From Mycetocola miduiensis (GTDB lineage: Bacteria > Actinomycetota > Actinomycetes > Actinomycetales > Microbacteriaceae): a DNA stretch of 64,000 nucleotides. Position 1 is the stretch's first letter. Each line of letters opens with the position of its first letter. Location: contig NZ_FOVM01000005.1 in the NCBI RefSeq assembly GCF_900115155.1, forward strand, positions 62,001 to 126,000, given 5' to 3'. The notes below the pieces were generated by a model that was given only the letters and a program-made list of their open reading frames with translations, had not been told where the DNA came from and ran no database searches. The position numbers and the translations under genes were made by a program. Of the stretch, positions 28,770-37,409 are shown piece by piece.

Positions 28770-29804
28770 TCAGGGCACGAGAATGGCCCGACCGCGGACC
28801 TTGCCTGCATCCAGGTCGCTGATCGCTTTCTGGAAGTCGGCAAGAGCGTATTTCTGGGTATGAAGCGTGACAGCCCCGCGGGCAGCAAGGGCCATCAGGT
28901 CCTGCAGATCGTTGTATGAGCCGACCAGGTTGCCGATGATGTTGATCTCGGAAGAGACAATGTCGATCGTGGGAACGTTGATGTTCTCGCCATAGCCCAC
29001 CACGTAGTAGTTACCCGCTTGCCCCAGCATTGCGATGCCCTGGGCGGTCGCCCCTCCTTCTCCGACAAAGTCGATGAGAGCCTCGGCGCCTTTGCCGCCG
29101 GTGAGCTGGAGTACCTGCTCGACCTGGGACCCGTCGGCGAGCACGCCCACGTCCGCTCCGATCTCTTTCGCGAGGTCGAGGGCGGCGGAGCTGCGGTCGA
29201 CGACAACGATGCGGGCCGGGGTGAGCGCCTTGAGGACTTGAATTCCGATGTGGCCCAAGCCTCCTGCGCCGAGGACCACACAGGTGTCCCTGGCTGTCAG
29301 CTTTGTGACCGCTTTGGCCGCCGCGTGATAGGCGGTCAGGCCGGCGTCGGCCAGAGCAGCGACATCGGACGGTTCCAGCGAGTCGTCGATCTTGACGACG
29401 GACCGGGCCGACGTCAGGAGGTAGTCGGCGTACCCGCCGTTGGTGTCGATTCCGGGGAATTTGCTGACCTCGCAGTGCACGTCATCGCCGGAGCGGCAGG
29501 CGCGGCACAGGCCGCAGGTGACCAGTGGGTGAAGGATGACCTTGTCTCCTTCCCTCACGTTGGTGACGGCGCTCCCGACGGCGTGCACCCAGCCGGCGTT
29601 TTCGTGCCCGATCGTGTAGGGCAGGTGGACGTGGGATTTCTCGGCCCACTGGCCCTCGAGAATGTGCAGGTCGGTCCTGCATACTCCGGCTCCGCCAATT
29701 CTTACGATGACGTCCCAGGGGCCGGTCACCTCGGGAACGGGCACTTCGGCCATCTTGAGCTCTTGGTGGTAGCCAACGACCTGAACGGCTCGCATGGTGT
29801 TCAT
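28770..29804 (-). CDS. Zinc-dependent NAD(P)-alcohol dehydrogenase (mim/prm-cluster type)
   Basis: 344 residues, MDR superfamily. Catalytic zinc ligands are in GVCRTDLH and GHENAGWVHAVG; the structural zinc loop is CGLCRACRSGDDVHC; the Rossmann glycine motif is VLGAGGLGHIG. It follows the DUF59 gene with an ATGA overlap and resembles the secondary-alcohol dehydrogenase that follows amidohydrolase and DUF59 genes in the propane/phenol monooxygenase clusters of mycobacteria and rhodococci. There it oxidises 2-propanol-type alcohols; no monooxygenase is present here, so the physiological alcohol is unclear. Confidence 0.9.
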   Translation of the reverse strand: MNTMRAVQVVGYHQELKMAEVPVPEVTGPWDVIVRIGGAGVCRTDLHILEGQWAEKSHVHLPYTIGHENAGWVHAVGSAVTNVREGDKVILHPLVTCGLCRACRSGDDVHCEVSKFPGIDTNGGYADYLLTSARSVVKIDDSLEPSDVAALADAGLTAYHAAAKAVTKLTARDTCVVLGAGGLGHIGIQVLKALTPARIVVVDRSSAALDLAKEIGADVGVLADGSQVEQVLQLTGGKGAEALIDFVGEGGATAQGIAMLGQAGNYYVVGYGENINVPTIDIVSSEINIIGNLVGSYNDLQDLMALAARGAVTLHTQKYALADFQKAISDLDAGKVRGRAILVP

Positions 29805-30616
29805 GAGTGAATCTCCTTGACTGTAAACGGAAGCAGGTTGTGGTGGTCGGCGGCTTCGGCGCCCTCGGGCCGGTGCACCTGTTCGTCGCCGGAGCCCTCG
29901 TAGCGTGTGCGCAGCAGACCGCGGCAGAAGTGGGCATTTCCGTCAATGGATATGCGCGTCGCGCGGGCGCGGCGCAACGCCATGGGGACGTCTCCTGGCG
30001 GGTAGGGACGGCCCTCGTGGTTGACGAAGACTATTGCGCCCCCGCCCCCGGGCAGTCCGAGGGCCGCCCGTCGGCGCAGCAGAGCTTCTGTGTTCCTTGC
30101 CGCCGGAAGGTCCTGGAGACGCACCGTTCCCAGGTCGGTTTCCGAAAGACCCGGATCCTTTCGCAGGAGGTCCGTGAGGCAACGCTCCATAGCGGCCGTG
30201 TGCGCCTTTCGACGGAACGTTTGCCGCAGTTCTTCCAGGCTGTCCTCGGCCTCGTGCCGAAAGGTCCCGCGATAGCCGGCATCAGCGGCCAATCCGGCAT
30301 TGATGAGGTCGGAATCGTGGTGGTCGTCCAGTTCGACGAGCACCTTCTCCACTCCTTCCAGCGCTGAAATGACGTCCTTGGAGTCGGACGCCATCAAGTA
30401 GGCGAAATTGGGCGAACAAAACGATGTGGGGAGCCGCAGGTGAACAACTGCCTGCGTCCCCTCTGGACCAGCGGAGACGGCCACCGAACGGACGAATCCA
30501 AGATCGGTGATCGGCTCGTCGAGTTCCGGATCGAGAACTGCGCCGAGCGCCCGGCGAATGTCCTCTTCGCTGACCGCGGCGGCCCGCCTCGTACGCTCGA
30601 GCTGGGTGATAGTCAT
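29801..30616 (-). CDS. DUF59/MIP18-domain protein of the mim/prm accessory type
   Basis: 271 residues. The N-terminal 110 or so form a DUF59 (MIP18/PaaD-like) domain: VLDPELDEPITDLGFVRSVA and HLRLPTSFCSPNFAYLM, whose Cys is typical of the iron-sulfur carrier group. The C-terminal part (LRRRAALGLPGGGGAIVFVN, ISIDGNAHFCRGLLRTRYEG) is known only from this kind of cluster. Probably helps to insert metal into, or mature, the partner amidohydrolase or the missing monooxygenase (inference). Overlaps both neighbours by one and four bases, so the three genes are co-translated. Confidence 0.8.
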   Translation of the reverse strand: MTITQLERTRRAAAVSEEDIRRALGAVLDPELDEPITDLGFVRSVAVSAGPEGTQAVVHLRLPTSFCSPNFAYLMASDSKDVISALEGVEKVLVELDDHHDSDLINAGLAADAGYRGTFRHEAEDSLEELRQTFRRKAHTAAMERCLTDLLRKDPGLSETDLGTVRLQDLPAARNTEALLRRRAALGLPGGGGAIVFVNHEGRPYPPGDVPMALRRARATRISIDGNAHFCRGLLRTRYEGSGDEQVHRPEGAEAADHHNLLPFTVKEIHS

Positions 30617-31659
30617 CAGGCGGCCGCCAAATCGGCCCGCTCCGGCTGACGCGGTCCGGTTGTCGTCTCGTCGGCATCCGGGAGCCTGAGCTCTGCGGGT
30701 ACCGGGATGTCATACATCTTCGCGGCGTTGAGTCCCAGGATCTTCTTCTTCTGGGCAGTGGTGATCGGGGCGTACTCGGTCATGTCTTCCGGGATCTGGA
30801 AGTCGACGAACCGCTCAATCAGCCAGCGGGGTGACCAGATCGCGTAGTCGCTGGAGAACTGGATGCGGTCCTCCCCGATCCAATAGATGAGCTCGCCGAT
30901 GATCTGGGCGAAGTACCGCGGCCGGGTGTGCATGAAGGGCATCGCGACGGCCAGGCCGCCATGAACGTTCGGCTCCTGGGTGGCGATCCAGCAAAAGTCC
31001 TCCAGTCGGGGCAGGCCGACGTGCTCGACCACAAAGTTCAGGTCGGTGAAGTCGGAAGCGGCGTGGTCGACGTCGGCGACGTCGAATGCGTCCCGGTCCA
31101 GCGGGCGGACAGTAGGACCCTTGTGGATGTGGATGTTCTTGATCCCGAGCTTGCGGCACTCCTCGAAATACCGGTAGGACCAGGGATCCGAGAGCTTGAA
31201 GCCGCGGGACTCTCCGTACCACTCAGCGGTGTAGAGCTTGACCCCCTTGAACTGCATCTTCTCGTGGTCGGCGCGGAGCCGGTCAAGGCCTGCCTCACCA
31301 TCCCGCGGGTCATAGCAGTGGTTGTACGTCAGCTTGCCCGGATTCGCCGCGGCCAAGTCGTACGCCTCCTCCACCTGTGCGAATCCGTTCTTGTAGAACT
31401 CGCGCAGATAGGCCGGCTGAAAGATCGCGTGGTCGACGTAGCCGTCCTCGAACAGATCCTTCATGAGGCGTTCGCCTCCCTGGTAAAGGAATTCCTCGTA
31501 GGACCAGTGTTCCTCGTCCGGGCCGAGGTTGCGGTGGTAGTCGTAGAAGCAATCGATGAACTGCTTGCCGTGAATGTTGCTTTGGTTCTCCGGCCGGGCG
31601 TCCCACAGTGCGATGTGGGCGTCAACGATGAAATAGTTTTCGCCATCTTTGCTGTACAT
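30616..31659 (-). CDS. Amidohydrolase-family protein of the mim/prm accessory type
   Basis: 347 residues, TIM-barrel amidohydrolase-2 type. Metal-ligand candidates: the HIALWD start (where many members have HxH), the HIHKG and EHVGLPRL histidines and the SSDYAIWSP aspartate; the first HxH is therefore degenerate. It corresponds to the amidohydrolase that lies after mimD in mycobacteria, whose role is structural or maturational rather than proven catalysis. ATG at 31659 follows GGAGGAG, with a 7-bp hairpin just upstream in the leader. First gene of the three-gene operon. Confidence 0.88.
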   Translation of the reverse strand: MYSKDGENYFIVDAHIALWDARPENQSNIHGKQFIDCFYDYHRNLGPDEEHWSYEEFLYQGGERLMKDLFEDGYVDHAIFQPAYLREFYKNGFAQVEEAYDLAAANPGKLTYNHCYDPRDGEAGLDRLRADHEKMQFKGVKLYTAEWYGESRGFKLSDPWSYRYFEECRKLGIKNIHIHKGPTVRPLDRDAFDVADVDHAASDFTDLNFVVEHVGLPRLEDFCWIATQEPNVHGGLAVAMPFMHTRPRYFAQIIGELIYWIGEDRIQFSSDYAIWSPRWLIERFVDFQIPEDMTEYAPITTAQKKKILGLNAAKMYDIPVPAELRLPDADETTTGPRQPERADLAAA

Positions 31660-31674
31660 GTCTGGTCTCCTCCT

Positions 31675-31693
31675 CGGGACTGCCATAGTCCCG
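31675..31693 (-). promoter_or_regulatory. Hairpin in the amidohydrolase leader
   Basis: CGGGACT-GCCAT-AGTCCCG is a perfect 7-bp inverted repeat that ends immediately upstream of the ribosome-binding site of the amidohydrolase gene. It may protect or gate the mRNA 5' end. Confidence 0.5.
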
Positions 31694-31740
31694 ACACCAT
31701 CGAGGCTAGGTCCCCGGGGAGAGCGCCAACACGTGGTGCG

Positions 31741-31757
31741 TGTCTCATTTTGAGACA
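31741..31757. promoter_or_regulatory. Operator TGTCTCA-TTT-TGAGACA in the divergent promoter
   Basis: Perfect 7-bp arms with a three-base centre lie between the divergent regulator and amidohydrolase genes, 82 bases from the one start and 64 from the other. Symmetric TGTxxCA-type sites are usual for Fis-type HTH activators of the AcoR/MimR kind, which fits the adjacent gene. Confidence 0.7.
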
Positions 31758-31820
31758 GTTTGAATGGTCGCTCACAGCCCGGGGCGTTACCCTCTAAGTA
31801 CCGAGGCAAGGAGAACGGCG

Positions 31821-33326
31821 ATGGTGCCGAACCAGGACGAAGGGCTCGCCAAGCTGGCGCGAGAGCCACATGCAGGCCAGATCGTCCCTGCTGCCAGACG
31901 CCTTCTCGCGTCGTGGCAGCGCAGCCAGGAGTATGGCGTCTCGGCCGAGATCGTCGACCCGGCGTGGGCCGGCCCGGCCGCAAGCGACTCGCTGTTCTTC
32001 CAGTGTGGACAAGAGGTACTCGCCGGCCTCCATGGAACTCTCGCAAACGAACCGGTGAGCCTGATGCTCACCGACGCCGATGGTCTGGTCCTCAACCGGT
32101 TCAGCGGTGACACCTCGCTGCTGCGGGCCCTCGACAAGGTCCACCTGGCGCCCGGCTTCGCGTTCTCGGAGCGCGAAGCCGGAACGAACGGGATGGGTCT
32201 CGCGCTGGCGGACCGGACCCCCACCCTCGTGCGGGCCGAGGAACACTACAGTGCCAGCCTGCGCACCTACACCTGCGCCGCTGTCCCCGTCCTCGACCCT
32301 CACACAGGCCGCCTCGAAGGCAGCGTCAACATCACCACCTGGGCCCGGTCCTCGCCCGAACTCCTGCTGGCGCTGGCACAGTCCGCCGCGGGCAACACAT
32401 CAGCGCTCATGCTCGCCCGGTCGCAGGGACACCGGACCAGACCAGAGCCGAAGGGCGGGGTGTTCCGTGTCCAGCGTGAACGGCTGGACACGGGGGCCGG
32501 CACTTTGCGGGCCATGTCATCTGGGTGGACAGAAGCCCTCGATCAGGCGGTGCAGGCGCTGGCCGCCGGCAGGGTGGTCGCCGCCGTCGGGGAGCCTGGG
32601 TCCGGACGCGCCACACTGTTAGGACAGGCCCTGCGTCAGGCCTGTCCCGGGAGCCGGATCCTGTGCGCTGCCGTTCCCGCGCCCGAAGATGTCGACTACT
32701 GGCTGTCCTTGTGGACGCCCGAGCTGGCCAAACCGGGAACCGCCGTCATCGTCGAGAACGTCCATTCCCTGCCCGCGTGGGCAGCCGAGGAATTACGCGC
32801 CCGGGTAGCCGGTGCGCTGCGATCACTGCCGGTGCCCGCGGCGGGAGGGCAACCGACTCTCGCGTGGGCGGTCACCGCAGAAGGGCTCGACGCGGTCCCT
32901 CAGCCGCTGGCCGCCCTGGTGGACACCGTCGTGCCCGTCCCCGCGTTGCGCGAACGTGCCGCCGACGTTCTGCCACTGGCCCGGTACGCCGCCCGCCAGA
33001 CACGCCTGCGTGAGGTCGACTTCACCCGCGCAGCGGAGCACATGCTGACAAGTCACCCCTGGCCGGGCAACATCGACGAACTTTTCAGCGCTGTCCAGGC
33101 CGCGGCGCTCCTCGCCGAAACCATCGACGTACGGCACCTACCCTCCACGCTGGTCGGACGACCGGGTCCCCACCTCAGCCGGATCGAGTCCGTCGAACGC
33201 GATGAGATCGTCCGGTGCCTGTCCCGCCCCGGCACCACCGTTGCTGCCGCAGCAGCAGAACTAGGGATAGGCCGCGCGACCATCTACCGCCGCATGGCAC
33301 GGCTCGGTATAACCCTGCCCAAATAG
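31821..33326 (+). CDS. GAF/AAA-like/Fis-type regulator (MimR/AcoR family), degenerate ATPase
   Basis: 501 residues. An N-terminal GAF-type sensor (residues 30-190, GFAFSEREAGTNGMGLALAD and TYTCAAVPVLDPHTGRLEGS) precedes an enhancer-binding-protein-like region and a C-terminal Fis helix-turn-helix (ELGIGRATIYRRMARLGI). The Walker A is GEPGSGRAT with Arg for the key Lys, the Walker B is weak (AVIVENVHSLP) and no GAFTGA loop is seen, so it should not work with sigma-54 by ATP hydrolysis. MimR of mycobacteria activates the mimABCD operon. ATG at 31821 follows AAGGAG; the upstream extension is not used. Confidence 0.85.
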   Translation: MVPNQDEGLAKLAREPHAGQIVPAARRLLASWQRSQEYGVSAEIVDPAWAGPAASDSLFFQCGQEVLAGLHGTLANEPVSLMLTDADGLVLNRFSGDTSLLRALDKVHLAPGFAFSEREAGTNGMGLALADRTPTLVRAEEHYSASLRTYTCAAVPVLDPHTGRLEGSVNITTWARSSPELLLALAQSAAGNTSALMLARSQGHRTRPEPKGGVFRVQRERLDTGAGTLRAMSSGWTEALDQAVQALAAGRVVAAVGEPGSGRATLLGQALRQACPGSRILCAAVPAPEDVDYWLSLWTPELAKPGTAVIVENVHSLPAWAAEELRARVAGALRSLPVPAAGGQPTLAWAVTAEGLDAVPQPLAALVDTVVPVPALRERAADVLPLARYAARQTRLREVDFTRAAEHMLTSHPWPGNIDELFSAVQAAALLAETIDVRHLPSTLVGRPGPHLSRIESVERDEIVRCLSRPGTTVAAAAAELGIGRATIYRRMARLGITLPK

Positions 33327-33429
33327 GAGACCACGACGCCGGCGCCAGGCGGTGTGCTGCCCGTTGATGCGTCGTCAACGTTTTTCGACCACGCGCGCGA
33401 CGTCTCCGCAGCATCCGGCGAACGGTTAG

Positions 33430-33498
33430 CAGGAGATCGCTCGGTAATCAGGAGAAAGGTCCGCTTTCGGTCCCGATAATCATGTGATCTCCTGTTTT
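33430..33498. terminator. Hairpin region ending the regulator gene
   Basis: CAGGAGATC (33430-33438) pairs with GATCTCCTG (33486-33494), which is followed by TTTT. Inside is a smaller stem GAAAG-GTCCG-CTTTC and a near direct repeat of CGNTAATCA. It lies between convergent genes and probably terminates the regulator transcript. It also contains the 12-base motif shared with 28239-28250. Confidence 0.65.
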
Positions 33499-33502
33499 GC
33501 GT

Positions 33503-34390
33503 TCAGCGCAGGCCGGGCAGCCGCCCGGCAACCTCAGCCAGAATGCTTTCCGACCCGGCGTAGACGCCTTCGGCCCTCGGCCAATGCGTGATGACATCCG
33601 TGAACCCGAGTTCGCCTGCCCGGCCGACCGCGTCGTCGAAACGGCCGATGCTCTCCAGCGCGAACGAGCCGCCGGAGTCGATCATGAGATACCGGTCTAC
33701 AGACAACGGGTCGGTGCCGACCGAGACCGCGGCGTCTTCGAAACGGGCGGCAAGATCGGCGACCGAGGCCCACCACTGCTCGTCGACGTCACCATCCGTG
33801 CCCGTCGTCACCCAGCCCTGGCCGTATTCGGCGGCGACGCGCATCCCTTTGGGGCCGTTGGCGGCGATCACGAAGGGCACACGGGGGTGCTGTGCCGGGG
33901 TCCCCACCATCCGTGCGTTCACGGCCGTGAACCAGTCGCCGTCGAAGCCCACGCCACCGCTGTGGGGCAACTCGTGCCGCAACAGCAGGTCGAGCCCGGA
34001 GACGAACTCCTCGAATCGTTCGTGTCGTTCCCTCGCTGTGTACTCCGGCAACCCGAGCACGAACGCGTCGAAACCAGTGCCGCCGGCACCGATCCCGAGA
34101 CGGAACCGGCCGCCGGCGATGTCGTCGAGGGTTGCGATTTCCTTCGCGAATGGCACCGGATGCCGGAAGTTCGGCGACGCCACGATCGTCCCAAGCCCGA
34201 TCGTGCTCGTGACAAGGGCGGCGGCGGTCAGGGTCGGGATCGTCGCGTTCCACGGTTCGTCCCCAAGCGTCCGCCACGACAGGTGGTCATACGTCCATGC
34301 CGTGTCGAAACCATACTCTTCGGCGGCCTGCCATTTGCGTCGGGCTTCTGGCCAGGGATCCTGCGGCAGGATTGTGATTCCACATCGCAT
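33503..34390 (-). CDS. LLM class flavin/F420-dependent oxidoreductase
   Basis: 295 residues, luciferase-like TIM barrel: MRCGITILPQDPWPEARRKW start, GFDTAWTYDHLSWRTLGDEP and GRFRLGIGAGGTGFDAFVLG segments. It resembles the F420-dependent subgroup more than the FMN-dependent one, though this cannot be settled by eye. ATG at 34390 is the start; the frame runs much further upstream, opposite the M4 protease gene, without family similarity. Substrate unknown. Confidence 0.82.
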   Translation of the reverse strand: MRCGITILPQDPWPEARRKWQAAEEYGFDTAWTYDHLSWRTLGDEPWNATIPTLTAAALVTSTIGLGTIVASPNFRHPVPFAKEIATLDDIAGGRFRLGIGAGGTGFDAFVLGLPEYTARERHERFEEFVSGLDLLLRHELPHSGGVGFDGDWFTAVNARMVGTPAQHPRVPFVIAANGPKGMRVAAEYGQGWVTTGTDGDVDEQWWASVADLAARFEDAAVSVGTDPLSVDRYLMIDSGGSFALESIGRFDDAVGRAGELGFTDVITHWPRAEGVYAGSESILAEVAGRLPGLR

Positions 34391-34486
34391 GCGCCCGAGT
34401 CTACGGTTGTGGCCCCGCAGAGGCCGATTTGTCCGCCCCGCCGCACGGTTCCCCCCTCTGTCGGGGGCCGGTGTGAGAATTCCGGT

Positions 34487-35617
34487 ATGACGTCGCGACC
34501 GAACCAGACACCGACCGCACCCCGGGCATCCACGACCCCACACCGCTCGTTCACCGCGCACCGCTGCTTCATTGTGCCGCCGTACCTGCTCGCGCATCTT
34601 GCCTCGCTCGAGGACCCGCGGTTGGAGCACACCCGCCACGCAGCCCGGCGCGCTCTCGAGAGCGAACACGTCTTCCACACCATCCGCCCGGGCGAGCCGG
34701 GCACCATGCGCCCGCCCGCTGCGCACCCGAGGGCCTCCCCGGACGATGACCTGTCGAGGCCGAACCGGTTCATCTCGGATGCCGCCGGCACCGAAACCCT
34801 GCCCGGTCGCCTCGTCCGCAGCGAAGGTGAGCCGCCGCACACCGACGCGAGTGTCAACGAGGCCTATGACGGTCTCGGCTACACGCACGCGCTCTTCTGC
34901 GACGCGTATTCGCGGGCGTCCATCGACGGCGCCGGGCTGCCCCTCGAAGCAACCGTGCACTACGGAGAGGCATATGACAACGCCTTCTGGGACGGCAGCC
35001 GTATGGTTTTCGGCGACGGCGACGGCCAGGTCTTCTCAGGGTTCACCCGTTCGCTCAGCGTCATCGGGCATGAGCTCACGCACGGGTTCATCCAGTACAC
35101 CGCCAACCTCGTCTACTCCGGCCAGTCCGGTGCGCTCAACGAGTCAGTGGCCGATGTCTTCGGAGCGCTCGTCGAACAGCACTCACGGGATCAGGACGTG
35201 ACCGAGGCGAGTTGGCTCATCGGCGAGGGCATCTTCACCGACGAGGTCGAGGGCACCGCCCTTCGCTCGATGAAAGCTCCCGGCACCGCGTACGACGACG
35301 ATGTGCTGGGGAAGGACCCCCAGCCGGCCCACATGGACGACTTCGTCCAAACCGATGACGACAACGGTGGCGTGCACATCAACTCCGGCATTCCCAACCG
35401 AGCTTTCTATCTCACCGCGGCGGGTATCGGCGGCAACGCGTGGGAACGTGCCGGTCGCATCTGGTACGAGACAGTCACCACCGAGATCAAGGCGAACGCT
35501 GACTTCCGCGGCTTCGCCGGTGCGACGATCGGAGTAGCGGGCAGGATCTACGGCGACGGGTCCGGCGAGGTGGAAGCCGTCCGATCCGCCTGGCAGGTGG
35601 TAGGCGTCACCAGCTGA
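34487..35617 (+). CDS. Protealysin-like M4 metallopeptidase
   Basis: 376 residues. There is no signal peptide; instead a short protealysin-type propeptide (HRCFIVPPYLLAHLASLEDP) with the conserved Cys and PPYLL motif, which can act as a cysteine-switch inhibitor of the zinc site. The catalytic domain shows HELTHG (HExxH), the third zinc ligand Glu in ALNESVADVFG and the catalytic His in GGVHINSGIPNRAFYLTA. Known members cleave actin or outer proteins and act inside or outside the cell. The next gene encodes its usual inhibitor, emfourin. Confidence 0.9.
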   Translation: MTSRPNQTPTAPRASTTPHRSFTAHRCFIVPPYLLAHLASLEDPRLEHTRHAARRALESEHVFHTIRPGEPGTMRPPAAHPRASPDDDLSRPNRFISDAAGTETLPGRLVRSEGEPPHTDASVNEAYDGLGYTHALFCDAYSRASIDGAGLPLEATVHYGEAYDNAFWDGSRMVFGDGDGQVFSGFTRSLSVIGHELTHGFIQYTANLVYSGQSGALNESVADVFGALVEQHSRDQDVTEASWLIGEGIFTDEVEGTALRSMKAPGTAYDDDVLGKDPQPAHMDDFVQTDDDNGGVHINSGIPNRAFYLTAAGIGGNAWERAGRIWYETVTTEIKANADFRGFAGATIGVAGRIYGDGSGEVEAVRSAWQVVGVTS

Positions 35618-35636
35618 GCGGAGTACGATCGCGGGC

Positions 35637-36005
35637 ATGAAGGTGACGGTGACCCGAAGTGGCGGATTTGCCGGGCTTGCCAGGCGCTGGCAGGTGTCCG
35701 TCGAGAGTGAACCCGACGAGGAATCGTGGATTCTCCTCCTGCGCAAGCTCCCCTGGAACGAGATCGCACAGGAACCCCCGCAGCCTGACCGCTACCTGTA
35801 CCGGATCAATTACGAGCCGCGGAACAACGCAACTGCCGCCTCCCCTGACCGCAACCGGATCACGGAACCCGTCATCGCCGAACCGCGAGAAGTCGTCATC
35901 CCCGAACAACGCCTCACCGGGCCGTGGCGGGAACTGGTCGACCGTGTTCGGGAAAGGGACGAGCAGGAACGCAACCTGGCGCATCCGACCCGGAACGACG
36001 GCTGA
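35637..36005 (+). CDS. Emfourin, inhibitor of protealysin-like proteases
   Basis: 122 residues. The N-terminus MKVTVTRSGGFAGLARRW is the emfourin signature; the C-terminal helix ends GPWRELVDRVRERDE. Known emfourins are encoded beside protealysin-like proteases and inhibit them tightly, so it probably protects the host from its own M4 enzyme. It starts 19 bases after the protease stop. The middle carries a proline/asparagine-rich stretch that may differ from the Serratia protein. Converges with an MFS gene four bases after its stop. Confidence 0.8.
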   Translation: MKVTVTRSGGFAGLARRWQVSVESEPDEESWILLLRKLPWNEIAQEPPQPDRYLYRINYEPRNNATAASPDRNRITEPVIAEPREVVIPEQRLTGPWRELVDRVRERDEQERNLAHPTRNDG

Positions 36006-36008
36006 CGT

Positions 36009-37382
36009 TCAGACCCTGGCGAGCTCGGGCGGGACGACGTCGTCGAGGGACTTCCCTCGCTTATCGGCGAGCGCCAGTGCGGCACCGGCGGCGATGAGGA
36101 AGAAGACGGCAAACACGCTGAAGAGCAGGACGTTGCCGCCGACCCCGGTGAGCAGCGGCACTGCGAGCGGGGCGAGGATCGAGGCGATGCGCCCAACGCC
36201 GGCAGCCCACCCCGATCCGGTCGCGCGAAGCGCGGTCGGATACAGCTCAGGGGTCACGGCGTAGAGCGCACCCCAGGCACCGAGGTTGAAGAACGACAGC
36301 AGCATGCCCGCGCCGATCACCTGCCATTCAGCCCCCGCGAGCCCGAAGAGCACGGCGGAGACGGCGGACCCGGCGAGGAAGACCGCAAGCGTCCTGTTCC
36401 TGCCCCACTTCTCGACCAGCCAGGCGGCGACGAGGTAACCGGGCAGCTGCGCGAGGGTGATGATGAGGGTGTAGCCAAAGGAGCGGACAAGCGAGAATCC
36501 GGATGCCACGAGGATCGTCGGCAACCAGACGAACGCACCGTAGTACGCGAAGTTCACGCAGAACCAGACGAGCCAGAGCGCCGCAGTCTGCACCCGGTGG
36601 GGCCGGGCCCACAGCGCTGCCACCTGGCGACCGGCGCGAACGCGCGGCTGGGTGGGGGCGTCCCCCAGCGGGAGGGGCTGGTCGGGAGGTTTCACGCCGG
36701 CCGACCGTTCGAAGCGCTGAACCGTCGCTTCGGCTTCGGCGACCCGACCCCTCGACTCGAGGAACCGAACGGACTCAGGCAGACCGAACCGGACGACGGC
36801 CGCGTACACGGCAGGAACGGCGCCGATGGCCAGCGCCCAGCGCCATCCTTCAGCGCTCGCAGGAACAACGACGAATCCGATGATCGCCGCGAGGGTCCAC
36901 CCAACGGCCCAGAACGCCTCGAGCAGGACGATGACCCGTCCGCGGATTCGCGGCGGGGCGAACTCCGATACGAGGGTCGAGGCCACCGGGAGTTCAGCTC
37001 CGAGCCCGAGCCCGACGAGGAAGCGGAGAGCGATGAGCGCCCCGACCGACCAGGCAAGCGCCGACGCGCCGGTGGCGACTCCGAAGACCAGCAGTGTGAT
37101 CGCGAAGACCTGGCGCCGTCCGAACCGGTCGGCGAGGAGCCCACCGAGGCTCGCCCCGATCGCCATCCCGATGAAACCTGCCGACGCGATCCAGCTCAGT
37201 TCCGTGCCGGTCAGGCTCCACGTCACGGCCAGCTGCGCGAGGACGAAGGAGATGAGTCCGACGTCCATCGCGTCGAGCGCCCAGCCCATGCCTGAGCCGA
37301 CGAGCAGCTTTCGATGCTCTTTCGTGAAGGGCAGGGCGTCCAGCCGCGCCAGCCGCGTGGTCGGGCGTTCGGTTTCGCTCAT
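36009..37382 (-). CDS. MFS transporter (sugar/aromatic-acid porter type)
   Basis: 457 residues, 12 helices. The MFS loop GGLLADRFGRRQ after helix 2 and the ELPVASTLVSEFAPPRIRGR segment in loop 4-5 place it in the sugar-porter/AAHS group. The start of the first helix includes an acidic GWALDAMDVGL motif typical of aromatic-acid and niacin-type transporters. Substrate unknown; no catabolic genes adjoin it. Confidence 0.85.
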   Translation of the reverse strand: MSETERPTTRLARLDALPFTKEHRKLLVGSGMGWALDAMDVGLISFVLAQLAVTWSLTGTELSWIASAGFIGMAIGASLGGLLADRFGRRQVFAITLLVFGVATGASALAWSVGALIALRFLVGLGLGAELPVASTLVSEFAPPRIRGRVIVLLEAFWAVGWTLAAIIGFVVVPASAEGWRWALAIGAVPAVYAAVVRFGLPESVRFLESRGRVAEAEATVQRFERSAGVKPPDQPLPLGDAPTQPRVRAGRQVAALWARPHRVQTAALWLVWFCVNFAYYGAFVWLPTILVASGFSLVRSFGYTLIITLAQLPGYLVAAWLVEKWGRNRTLAVFLAGSAVSAVLFGLAGAEWQVIGAGMLLSFFNLGAWGALYAVTPELYPTALRATGSGWAAGVGRIASILAPLAVPLLTGVGGNVLLFSVFAVFFLIAAGAALALADKRGKSLDDVVPPELARV

Positions 37383-37409
37383 TCCATCATTCTCTCGCGT
37401 GCAGCGGTG

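Noticed and set aside
33497-34486. Long plus-strand extension before the M4 protease
   Set aside because: It lies opposite the LLM gene, has no propeptide similarity, and the ATG at 34487 starts just before the protealysin-type propeptide.
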